Shown piece after piece: positions 26,101 to 34,300 of a stretch of 37,770 nucleotides of DNA. Below the pieces are notes generated by a model that was given only the letters and a program-made list of their open reading frames with translations, searched no databases and was not told the origin of the DNA. Both the position numbers and the translations under genes were made by a program. Each line of letters begins with the position of its first letter. The first letter of the stretch is position 1. This DNA comes from an uncultured Eubacteriales bacterium (GTDB taxonomy: Bacteria > Bacillota > Clostridia > Christensenellales > UBA1242), in the NCBI GenBank assembly GCA_949077035.1, contig CARUPR010000005.1, positions 1 through 37,770 of the forward strand, read 5' to 3'.

Positions 26101-26106
26101 TTTTTA
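26071..26106. terminator. Bidirectional terminator
   Basis: GTCCTAGA pairs with TCTAGGAC, flanked by A and T runs, between two convergent genes. Confidence 0.88.
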
Positions 26107-26110
26107 ATAT

Positions 26111-26620
26111 TTAAGGCAAAGCTTTATAAATGCAGTCATAAAGTTGACAACCAACTTCATTCCTAAATTTTTCTAAATCCTCAATATTGTTAAGTTTTTT
26201 AGCAGATAAAACTTTATTAAGAAGATAGATAAATTGTTGATTGAGATTTAGTTTTAGTTTTCCAAAAATATTAAGAATAGCCTTCATATTTTTTAGCTCT
26301 TTCTCTTTTCTTTTTAACTCTTTGACCTTTTTTATTATTTTTGTTTCATAATTTTTATATCTATTAATATCAATGTCTTTTCTAAATAATAACATAGGCT
26401 CAAAGTACTCTATTTGAGATAGAAACATAAAAGTTTTAAAAGCTTTATCAGCCCAATCAGGTCTTTGTTTTTTAGATCTCCAAGTATATATTGTTTGAGG
26501 CTTATAACCAACTGCCTCAGCATATTTAACAATTGTTTTATTATTTGCTTCCAACAATCCTATAAGATTTTCAACCACAACATCACAATCATAAATTTCA
26601 GTTTCATTATCTTTTTCCAT
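26111..26620 (-). CDS. HTH repressor with coiled-coil tail
   Basis: 169 residues. A helix-turn-helix near residues 20-55 (LIGLLEANNKTIVKYAEAVGYKPQTIYTWRSKKQRPDW) of the phage repressor/CI-like kind, then a Lys/Glu-rich coiled coil (IIKKVKELKRKEKELKNMK) likely for multimerisation. It is divergent from xis-int. It is a candidate regulator of the two promoter-like repeats at 26670 and 28571. Its Trp codons are TGG. Confidence 0.75.
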   Translation of the reverse strand: MEKDNETEIYDCDVVVENLIGLLEANNKTIVKYAEAVGYKPQTIYTWRSKKQRPDWADKAFKTFMFLSQIEYFEPMLLFRKDIDINRYKNYETKIIKKVKELKRKEKELKNMKAILNIFGKLKLNLNQQFIYLLNKVLSAKKLNNIEDLEKFRNEVGCQLYDCIYKALP

Positions 26621-26669
26621 ATCAATACCTCAAATTAATTATATCAAAGTCTGCTTTCAAAAACAAATA

Positions 26670-26726
26670 ATTTATAGATGAAAATCAAGGTTTTTAATAA
26701 AATTTAAAAATCACCCTCTAAATTTA
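26670..26726 (+). promoter_or_regulatory. Promoter-like repeat upstream of xis-int
   Basis: Shares ATTTATAGA, AAAATCAAGGTTTTTA and CTCTAAATTTA, in order and spacing, with 28571-28626. Each copy ends about 35-50 bases before an SD. Probably a common promoter/operator. Confidence 0.6.
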
Positions 26727-26788
26727 ATATAAGGCGAAAAAAATAAATGCCTTATTAATTTAATTTTTTATGGGAGGACTATATAAAA

Positions 26789-26893
26789 ATGAAAAAATGT
26801 AAAAAGATTTTTAAAGGCAGTGAAATTTTGTGTATTTTATTAAAAAAACATTATATAATTGCCAAAACTGAGGAGGCACTATGGACGAAATAG
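26789..26893 (+). CDS. 34-residue leader peptide coupled to xis
   Basis: MKKCKKIFKGSEILCILLKK..., with the SD GGGAGG upstream and a TAG stop that overlaps the start of xis. Basic and partly hydrophobic. It may act as a translational coupler; weakly supported. Confidence 0.4.
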   Translation: MKKCKKIFKGSEILCILLKKHYIIAKTEEALWTK

Positions 26894-27108
26894 TAAAACC
26901 TAAAATTCATATTGTAAGGACGATACCTCAATGTTTAGAGGGTTTAAAAGAGTTAGATCCAAACACTGCAATAACCGAGTGATTCCTTCGTTCATTGTGC
27001 AGAGAAAACAAAGTTAAGCATTATAGAAATGGAAACAAAATATTTATTTGCTTTGACGAACTTTTAAATTATTTTAGTAAAGAAACAAGCGAGGTGCAAA
27101 ATGCATAG
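26881..27108 (+). CDS. xis: Excisionase-like protein (requires UGA=Trp)
   Basis: 75 residues if TGA at 26980-26982 is Trp34. The Xis/MerR-like winged-helix pattern AITEWFLRSLCRENKVKHYRNGNKIFICFDELLNYF runs straight through the TGA; without it the DNA-binding domain would be split. SD GAGGAGG. It overlaps the integrase start by eight bases, as in many xis-int pairs. It would direct excision by the neighbouring integrase. Ends in TAG. Confidence 0.8.
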
Positions 27109-28513
27109 ACAAAAACGATTTGATAAAAAAGGAAAACTTATAAGCTATAGATTAATTTATAGCGGGAAAGACCCTATCACGCAAAAACATAAAAATTACA
27201 CTATGACTTGGAAAATACCTAAAAACCTAACTTTAAAAGCTGATATAAAACACGAATTAGATATTGTATCAACAGCTTTTGAAGAAAAGGCAAGAAAGCA
27301 ATCTCAAGGTAGTGATAGTATAGATGAAAATATGCGTTTTATAGATTTTGCTAATGATTGGTGCGATAAAATTTTAGTTAGAAATGAAGAAGCTTATAAA
27401 TATAGAACAATGGCTAAAAATTGCTTAAAGGTTATAAATCCTTATTTTGAAAAATATCTTCTAAAACAATTGACACCCAATATTATACAAGATTTTTATG
27501 ATTATTTAAGTACTCGTACTTATCTTAAAACTATTGTTATTGTAAAAAAATCTATTAATGAATTAATTGACAAGCAGAATTTAAAGAAAGTTAAAGTAGC
27601 AGAAATAATTGGCATAAATCGTCTTACACTTCGTTTAGCTAGTCAAGTAGGTCAACAAATCAATATTAACACAGCTAAAGCAATATGTAGATATTTTAAG
27701 ATGCCAATTGCGAATTATTTTGATATAACAAAGCAAGAAGTTAAATATTCAAAAGACACAAACTTAGGGATTAAAACTATATTGACCGTTATATTAAGTG
27801 AAGCCAAAAGAAGAGGCTTAATAGAGCAAAACTATGCTAAAAGCGAATTTACTAAATTTGAAAAAAGAAAACGAAAGAGAAAACAAATTTATGACGAAAA
27901 TGAAGCAAGAGAGTTTGTGCTTTGTCTTAAACAAGAAAAGAATCTAAAAATTAAAGCTATTGTATCCTGTGCAATATTTTTAGGTTTAAGAGAATGTGAA
28001 ATTGCAGCTTTAGATTGGAGCGACATAGATTTTGAAAACAATAGGCTTAGTATAATTAAAGATTTAGTTTATACGAGTGAATTTGGTATTAAAGAAAAAT
28101 CAACAAAAACAAATGAATCGTATAGAACTATTGGTGTGCCTATAGCATTAGCTCAAATATTAGCTGAATATAAAGTTTGGTGGGACGAGCAAAAAAGTTC
28201 GCATGGTGATTTATGGTATGAACAAGATAAATTATTTTTACAAGATAACGGCAAACCCATTAACCCACAATCAATATATTATTGGGTAACTAAATTTGAA
28301 CGAGTTAATGGTTTAAAACATATACCACCTCACTCATTGAGACACACCGCGACTACACTCATGCTTGATTGTGGAATACCATTAAAGACCGTTTCAAAGA
28401 TTTTGGGTCATGCTAATGAAAGTACAACTCTAGGAATTTATGCTCACTCTACAAAAACTCAAGAGCAACAAGCTTCAATTACATATAACAATTATTTATG
28501 TGGTAACAACTAA
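27101..28513 (+). CDS. int: Tyrosine integrase with an internal XRE-like insertion
   Basis: 470 residues. An arm-binding N-terminus (KGKLISYRLIYSGKDPITQKH), a SAM-like core-binding domain, and a catalytic domain with Arg297 (LGLRECE), His411 and Arg414 (HSLRH), His437 (LGHANEST) and Tyr447 (LGIYAHS). All catalytic residues are present. Between the halves of the core-binding domain (about 150-207) sits a helix-turn-helix-like insertion (VAEIIGINRLTLRLASQVGQQININTAKAICRYF). SD GAGGTG. All its Trp codons are TGG, unlike rep and xis, so it may have a different history. Confidence 0.95.
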   Translation: MHRQKRFDKKGKLISYRLIYSGKDPITQKHKNYTMTWKIPKNLTLKADIKHELDIVSTAFEEKARKQSQGSDSIDENMRFIDFANDWCDKILVRNEEAYKYRTMAKNCLKVINPYFEKYLLKQLTPNIIQDFYDYLSTRTYLKTIVIVKKSINELIDKQNLKKVKVAEIIGINRLTLRLASQVGQQININTAKAICRYFKMPIANYFDITKQEVKYSKDTNLGIKTILTVILSEAKRRGLIEQNYAKSEFTKFEKRKRKRKQIYDENEAREFVLCLKQEKNLKIKAIVSCAIFLGLRECEIAALDWSDIDFENNRLSIIKDLVYTSEFGIKEKSTKTNESYRTIGVPIALAQILAEYKVWWDEQKSSHGDLWYEQDKLFLQDNGKPINPQSIYYWVTKFERVNGLKHIPPHSLRHTATTLMLDCGIPLKTVSKILGHANESTTLGIYAHSTKTQEQQASITYNNYLCGNN

Positions 28514-28570
28514 AAGATTTAATGAGTAAAGTCTACTCATGGCTTTTTAGTGCAAATTTTTAGGGAATTG

Positions 28571-28626
28571 ATTTATAGACAAAAATCAAGGTTTTTATCA
28601 AAAATAGAAATCTAATCTCTAAATTT
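28571..28626 (+). promoter_or_regulatory. Promoter-like repeat upstream of the DUF669-like gene
   Basis: Second copy of the repeat at 26670-26726. The gap 28514-28768 also holds a possible 17-codon ORF at 28671 with a GGGAG SD, not annotated. Confidence 0.6.
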
Positions 28627-28768
28627 ATAAAGAAGCAAAATAAAAAAGATAAATTAATAAGGGAGAATTTTATGTTAATAAAACATTTTTTAATTCATAC
28701 TGGTTGCTGACCATAGCGAAATAAAATAACTACAAAATTATATTGAATTAAATACGAGGAGGCCTAAA

Positions 28769-29296
28769 ATGGCAAATTATATAAGAACAACTAAATATTC
28801 AACAAGTAATGTTATAACTGAAGATAATGTAATCGCAAAGATTACCAACATTGAAATCATAAATGCTGACGAAAGTTTATTCAAACTTACATTCAAATTA
28901 TTAACTGGAGCACATAGAGGGCAAAACATAGTAGATAGAGTTAGTTGCTCAGAGCAAAACAGAAGCTTTGGGTGGAAATGACCTATTTTGTTAAATGTTT
29001 TGGGATTGCCTTGTTCAAATGAAGACGACGAAATAAATCTAGACGAATTATTGCTTAATAAAAAGATTTTGTTAAAATTATCTCCATATGAAAGTACAAC
29101 AGACAATAACAGAACATACAATGGGCAAAAAGTAAACTATAAATATGACTATAAGCACATAATAGATAACTTTGTAGAAACTCAAGAAATGCCAAGAGAT
29201 TTACCAACATTAGACGATATAGGTCCAAGAATTGAGAAGGCAACTAATGACGACCCATTCGCTGAACAAAATATGCCGACAGTTAGAAAGGTTTAG
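28769..29296 (+). CDS. DUF669-like phage/plasmid protein (requires UGA=Trp)
   Basis: 175 residues if TGA at 28979-28981 is Trp71; under the standard code it splits into two abutting frames. The join reads FGWKWPILLNVLGLP, with a TGG and a TGA Trp two codons apart, matching the pattern of DUF669-type proteins (beta-rich N-terminus, a Trp/Leu helix, an acidic tail NDDPFAEQNMP). These accompany phage recombination and ssDNA-binding functions. SD GAGGAGG. Ends in TAG, followed by a strong terminator. The family call is by pattern only. Confidence 0.7.
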
Positions 29297-29309
29297 CTTT
29301 TGAGAGCAA

Positions 29310-29345
29310 AAAGACCACTACGATAAAATAGTGGTCTTTAATTGC
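29310..29345 (+). terminator. Strong terminator, last of the element
   Basis: AAAGACCACTA pairs perfectly (11 bp) with TAGTGGTCTTT. Confidence 0.9.
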
Positions 29346-29349
29346 TTGA

Positions 29350-29427
29350 TTATCTCTAAAGTATAAAAATTAAACCAATTTACAACATTTTTTACATTTT
29401 TTTTACACTTTGATTTTTTAGAGATAA
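29350..29427. repeat. Right-end dyad enclosing three TTTACA boxes
   Basis: TTATCTCTAAA (29350-29360) and TTTAGAGATAA (29417-29427) are an 11-bp inverted repeat. Inside it, TTTACA occurs at 29379, 29391 and 29402, spaced 12 and 11 bases. The last two resemble the left end at 18017-18034. The gap 29297-29574 has no gene. Confidence 0.5.
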
Positions 29428-29574
29428 AATTTATAGTAAAAAAGTGCCTTTATATATTATAATATAATATATATTGCGAAGAGAGAAAATGGTTAAGTTA
29501 TTAATTTTTTATAAACATTAAAACAATAATTTATTCTTTTTTTTATTGAATTTTTTATTTTGCTTTATTATATA

Positions 29575-30945
29575 TTAAGCATTTTCGATATCAGTTTCAT
29601 TGTTTTTTGAAGATTTTGAAAGCTCTCGATAAGATTTTTCAACAGGCTCATTTAGATTCAACTGATTTTTATATTTATTTAAAAGATAGATATTTTCATT
29701 ATCAAGTTCTAAGAATAATCCTAAATTTTCTATTTCATCAAGCTTGATTGTTTTTCCATCAATTTCATAAATTGTCCTTGTTTTATCTATTATGTCAGAA
29801 ACATTAAAACCTGCATGAGCAAAACTATTAAGCAAATTATCACTTTGTCTATTTTTAATAGAGAATGATTTTAAAGAATAATTTTCGGTTTGTCTTGAAT
29901 AGATGCTTTCAAGAAATTTAAATTGAAGATTTGAAACTATCCCATCGCTTTCTCTTAGCGAAATTGAAAGGTTGTAAGGATTTTTATCAGTTTTGTTTTC
30001 TAAATAGAAATCTTTTTGTTTGCATACATTCTTTTTGACTGCACCAATTGATTTCAACAATTTATAAATTTCTTTGTTTGTTTGAAATTTTATTTGCTTG
30101 TCTTCAACTTTGTTTGAAACCTCTTTTTCAGTTATGCTTGTATTTAAAATATACTTTGCGTTTTGCAATGTTGGCAAAATATAATCATCATAGGCAGGCA
30201 TAATTATATCTAAAAATGATAATAAAATCATTTCTTCAGACAGCTTGCTTCTTTTCTCTAAAATATCTCTATGAAGTTTTCGCGAAAGAAGGGTGTTTGG
30301 GTCGCAGACAATTGCTGATGTAACATATGATATTCCATTGAGTTGTGATAAAAGTTCTTCTCTTAGCGCATAAAGGCCTTCAACGATTAAGATATCATAA
30401 TCATTTCCATTTACCTCTGTTTGAGCATCAATTTCACTGGTATGAAAACTATATTGAGGCAATGCCACCATTTTTTTATTTAATAGGTCTTTTATTTGAT
30501 TAGAAAGAAGGCTGAAATCAATTGCAAATGGTTCATCAAAATTCATGTTTTCAAGTTGATAGGCAATTTCATCAATAAATTCTTCTTTATCCTCTTTTGA
30601 AACATAAGGGGAGATTGCAAGATTAAATTCCTTTCTTTGATTGCCTTTAAGTTTGTCTTGTAAAGGATAAATTAGGGTGATTTTCTTCAATAAAGCTGAG
30701 ATTATATCAACATCTTTTTGATATTTTGCAAATTTATCTTTCAGGCAGGTTTTTTCCACCGAAATTTTTGCAACACCTTTATAATAATTGTCTGCAGAAA
30801 TCATTAAAACACGATGGTCATTTGAAAGATAATTTGCCAAACACTGGCTGTTATAACTTTTTCCAGAGCTGCTGGCTCCGCCAACTAAAATCAACTTCTT
30901 GTCATTATCGACTTCTTTTTTTAATGATTGCATCCAATTTTTCAT
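29575..30945 (-). CDS. Uridine-kinase-like P-loop protein fused to a CYTH-like domain
   Basis: 456 residues counting from the minus-strand ATG at 30945 (MKNWMQSLKK), with SD GAGG; the longer frame would start inside the -35 box. The N-terminal kinase has the P-loop GGASSSGKS, a DNYYKG segment and DILIVEGLYALRE, as in uridine kinases and phosphoribulokinases, but with a long helical insert (about residues 70-140). The C-terminal half (LSISLRESDGIVSNLQFKFLES; YEIDGKTIKLDEIENLGLFLELD) looks like a CYTH phosphohydrolase-type barrel. The substrate cannot be told. It is chromosomal and lies beside both the element and the CRISPR locus. Confidence 0.75.
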   Translation of the reverse strand: MKNWMQSLKKEVDNDKKLILVGGASSSGKSYNSQCLANYLSNDHRVLMISADNYYKGVAKISVEKTCLKDKFAKYQKDVDIISALLKKITLIYPLQDKLKGNQRKEFNLAISPYVSKEDKEEFIDEIAYQLENMNFDEPFAIDFSLLSNQIKDLLNKKMVALPQYSFHTSEIDAQTEVNGNDYDILIVEGLYALREELLSQLNGISYVTSAIVCDPNTLLSRKLHRDILEKRSKLSEEMILLSFLDIIMPAYDDYILPTLQNAKYILNTSITEKEVSNKVEDKQIKFQTNKEIYKLLKSIGAVKKNVCKQKDFYLENKTDKNPYNLSISLRESDGIVSNLQFKFLESIYSRQTENYSLKSFSIKNRQSDNLLNSFAHAGFNVSDIIDKTRTIYEIDGKTIKLDEIENLGLFLELDNENIYLLNKYKNQLNLNEPVEKSYRELSKSSKNNETDIENA

Positions 30946-30970
30946 ATCAACCTCTTTCAAAATATAAATA

Positions 30971-30999
30971 ATGATAATATAAAAGTGGCAAAATGTCAA
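30971..30999 (-). promoter_or_regulatory. Promoter of the kinase gene
   Basis: On the minus strand, TTGACA (30999-30994), a 17-base spacer, then TATCAT (30976-30971). The gap 31000-31246 is otherwise AT-rich with no supported gene. Confidence 0.6.
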
Positions 31000-31246
31000 G
31001 AGGGAGCTGTTATATATAAATTAAAATTATGGCTTTGTGCAAAGCAAAATTAAACAATATCTATTTTATTATATAATAAATACTAACTAAAAATTCAATA
31101 AACAATATTTTAAAATTTGAAAAAGCTATTTTAAAATTCAACAAAATTTGATATTTATCTTGCGAAATTTGACGAATGAATTTTGAGATATATAAAATAT
31201 GTTATAATATTTGAAAGGAGTTATATAAACGTTTTGATTGTTTTCT

Positions 31247-31338
31247 AAAAAAAAAGAGAAAACTTTAAGTTTTCTCTTAATTCCTACCGCTGTAGGTGTG
31301 ATTAGAATACATTTATTTGAACTCGTTTATGTTATTCT
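31247..31338 (-). ncRNA. tracrRNA of the type II-A system
   Basis: About 92 nt, antisense to cas9. The 5' part TAGAATAACAT is exactly complementary to positions 12-22 of the CRISPR repeat. After a bulge, GTTCAAAT pairs with the repeat start GTTTGAG using wobbles. A small nexus-like hairpin, CCTAC/GTAGG (31283-31296), follows. The RNA ends in a 12-bp terminator hairpin (31254-31278) and a U tract (31255-31247). The tail is short, with a single hairpin before the terminator. Promoter at 31345-31373. Confidence 0.88.
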
Positions 31339-31343
31339 ATAAT
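31317..31343 (+). promoter_or_regulatory. cas9 promoter, embedded in the anti-repeat
   Basis: TTGAAC (31317-31322), a 15-base spacer, TATAAT (31338-31343). The -35 and spacer are the DNA of the tracrRNA anti-repeat. Confidence 0.6.
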
Positions 31344-31344
31344 T

Positions 31345-31373
31345 ATTATACCATATTTTTACAAAGGAGTCAA
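31345..31373 (-). promoter_or_regulatory. tracrRNA promoter, overlapping the cas9 leader
   Basis: On the minus strand, TTGACT (31373-31368), a 17-base spacer, TATAAT (31350-31345). The -35 box overlaps the cas9 SD region (AAAGGAGTCAAG). The -10 box is one base from the opposing cas9 -10 box. Confidence 0.8.
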
Positions 31374-31378
31374 GAAAA

Positions 31379-34300
31379 ATGACAAAATATTTTTTAGGAT
31401 TGGATATCGGAACAAATAGTTGTGGTTGGGCTGTGACAGACCAAGATTATAACTTAATTCGCCGAAAAGGGAAAGATTTGTGGGGTGTAAGGCTTTTTGA
31501 AGGTGCTCATACAGCAGAGGAAAGGCGTCAAAAAAGAACAAATAGGCGAAGACTTGACAGAAAAAAGCTTGAGCTTTCATGGGTAAGAGATATTTTTGCT
31601 GAAGAGGTGGCAAAGGTAGATAAAGACTTTCTTACAAGAATGAAATACAGCAATCTGTGGATGGAAGATAAGAATAAGATGTCAAATTCTTTAAAAAGTA
31701 AGGATTCTCTTTTTCATGGCGAAATTGACGGAAGGTTTTATTCGGACAAGGATTATTACAGCGATTATCCTACAATATATCATCTTAGAAAAGAGTTGAT
31801 TCACACTCCTGCCAAAGATATCAGATTGCTATATTTGGCGGTGCATAACATTATTAAACATCGTGGACATTTTTTGTATGGTGGAAGTTTTGGCGAAAAT
31901 TCAGACCTTATCAATATTTTTAATGAGGTATTGGAGGTTTATACAAAGGCATTAGACCAAGATGATTGTTTGATGCAAACTAAAATTCTTAATCAAGAAG
32001 ATGTAAACAAAATTTTAGAATGTATAAAAAGCAAAAGCGGAATAAAGGTGACTAAATCAAAGTTTAATGAAATCTTTTGTGCAAAATCAAAATCTGAGAA
32101 AGCTTTGGTTGGTGCTTTTGTGGACGGAAAAATTAATTTAGAACAATTATTTGATTCAAAATTTGAAGATGGTAAGTTGGATTTTAATGATGAAGCGATT
32201 GAAAGTAAGCTTAATGAAATTGGCGGAAGTTTGTCAGATGAGCAGCTTTCACTTCTCTATAAAATTCAAGAGATTTATAGTTTGCTTCAGTTGAAAACTA
32301 TTCTTGGAGATTGTGACTATATTTGTGATGCCATGGTTGAAAGCTATGATAAACATCAAAGTCAGTTGGAGATATTTAAAAAGTTTATAAAGAAATATTA
32401 TAAGGAAGAATATTTTAATATTTTTAGAAACTCTCGTGATAAAAATTCTGATAAAAATGTTGGATATGCACAATATGTAAATTGCAATTTAATAAATGGC
32501 AAAAAACAGGTGGTAGATTTAGACGTTTCAAGTAAAAGCAAAGAAGATTTTTATAAATACATTTTAAAGATACTTTCTGAAAATCCAAAGGAATGTGCTG
32601 ATAAAGAAGAGTTTGAAAGGGAAAGAGATTATTTTGTTTCGCTTATTCAGGAAGATAAATTTTTGCCTAAACAGAGGACGAAGGCAAACAGTGTTTTACC
32701 AAATAAGCTTTATGAAAAAGAACTTAAGCAAATTTTGCAAACAAATGCAAAGAAATATGACTTTTTAAATGAAATTGATGAGTCTTGTGGTCTGACAAAT
32801 TCTCAAAAATTGTTGCAAATATTATTTTTCAGGGTGCCTTATTTTGTTGGTCCTATTGGTCAAAATTTGCAAGGTCAAAAGCATGGCTGGGCAGAGAAAA
32901 TTGCCAATCTTGATTATAAGCCTTGGACGCTTAATAAAATTATCAATTTTGATAGTGCAGAAGATGCTTTTATTGGCAAAATGACAAATAAATGTACCTA
33001 TTTGAAAGATAAAGATGTGCTTCCTAAAAATTCTATAATTAATTCTAAATTTAGGGTGCTAAACGAACTTAATAAATTAAAAATCAATGGTAATAACATT
33101 TCTGTTGAATTGAAACAGGCTTTGTTTAATCAGCTATTTTGCAATTTTGCAAAGGTTTCTTCAAAAGATGTCAAAAAGTTTTTGATTAAAGAAGGGTTGT
33201 TTTCTGAAGAAGAGATGAATGACATTCATCTTAGCGGCATTGATAAAGAATTTGCAAACAATTATTCTTCCTATTCTAAACTTGCAACTCATCCATTTTT
33301 TGGTCATGAATTTGTTGATAAGCATTTGTTTGAAATAGAAAAAATAATAAAATACCATACCATCATTTCAGATAAAAACAGACTTGATAAAAGAATAAGA
33401 AGAGAGTTTGGCGATGTGTTTTCAGATGAGCAATTTAAATATTTGAAGGGCTTAAACTTTAAAGATTGGGGCTCTCTATCATATGAGTTTATTTGTGGTA
33501 TCAAGTTTATAAATCGTGAAACGGGTGAAATTACAACCATTCTGGACGAGCTTTGGATTACAAACCAAAACTTGCAAGAGATTTTAGCTAATGGTGATTA
33601 TACCTTGTCTGAAAAGCTTTTTAAAAGTAATGATAGGACTTTGACTGAACTTATCTATGACGATGTTGAAAATCTTTATTGCTCACCAGCGGTTAAGCGG
33701 GGAATCTGGCAAACTATCAAACTTATCAAAGAAATAGTGTCTGTTATGGGGCAAATGCCAGAAAAAGTTTTTGTTGAAGTGACTCGTGAAGATGGCGAAA
33801 AGGGTGATGCAGGAAGAAAGAGTTCTCGAAAGGATAAGCTTGAAAGTTTGTATACATCAAAAGCATTTAAAAAGAATGTATTTATTTCAGCACAAGAGAT
33901 TGCACAGCTTCTTGAAGAGTTAAATACAGACAAAGATGTCAATTCTTTAAGAAGTGAAAGGCTATATTTATATTTTCTTCAGGCTGGCAAATGTATGTAT
34001 AGTGGTCAAACGATTGATATAAAGGATATTTTCAATGATAATTTATATGATGTTGACCACATAATTCCTCAAGCAATAATTAAGGATGACAGCATTGATA
34101 ACAAAGTCCTTGTAAAAAGACAACTTAATGCAGAAAAATCTGATAGATATCCTTTGCCTTATGAGTATATCGCAAAACAAAAAGATTTTTGGAAGGTGCT
34201 TTTAGACAATGGTTTTATTTCAAAAGAAAAATATGATAGGCTTATAAGGACTGCACCTCTGACAGATAATGAGTTGGGGCAATTTATTGCACGTCAACTT

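Larger units (their letters stand above)
17841..29547. mobile_element. Integrated HUH-Rep/tyrosine-integrase element with UGA-Trp genes
   Basis: Between the unknown gene at 17181 and the kinase at 29575 lie about 11.5 kb with a replication initiator, two repressors, xis, int, an ssDNA-annealing-accessory-like protein and a cargo cassette, but no relaxase/T4SS or capsid genes. The proposed limits are the 14-base direct repeat TTCTTTTTTTTATT at 17841-17854 and 29534-29547; this is low complexity, so the ends are tentative. Repeated TTTACA boxes spaced 11-12 bases lie just inside both ends (18017-18034 and 29379-29407), as integrase arm sites would. It is best called an integrative, plasmid-like or satellite element. 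At least three genes use TGA for Trp. Confidence 0.75.

Noticed and set aside
28671..28768. A short ORF with SD (17 codons) and an overlapping frame with two TGA and one TAG before the DUF669-like gene
   Set aside because: The first is too short to support. The second has no start codon and needs a TAG readthrough; possibly a decayed small gene.
31201..31220. TATAAT and an AAAGGAG sequence upstream of the tracrRNA end
   Set aside because: No ORF follows and no good -35 box is present; perhaps a relic of a lost gene.
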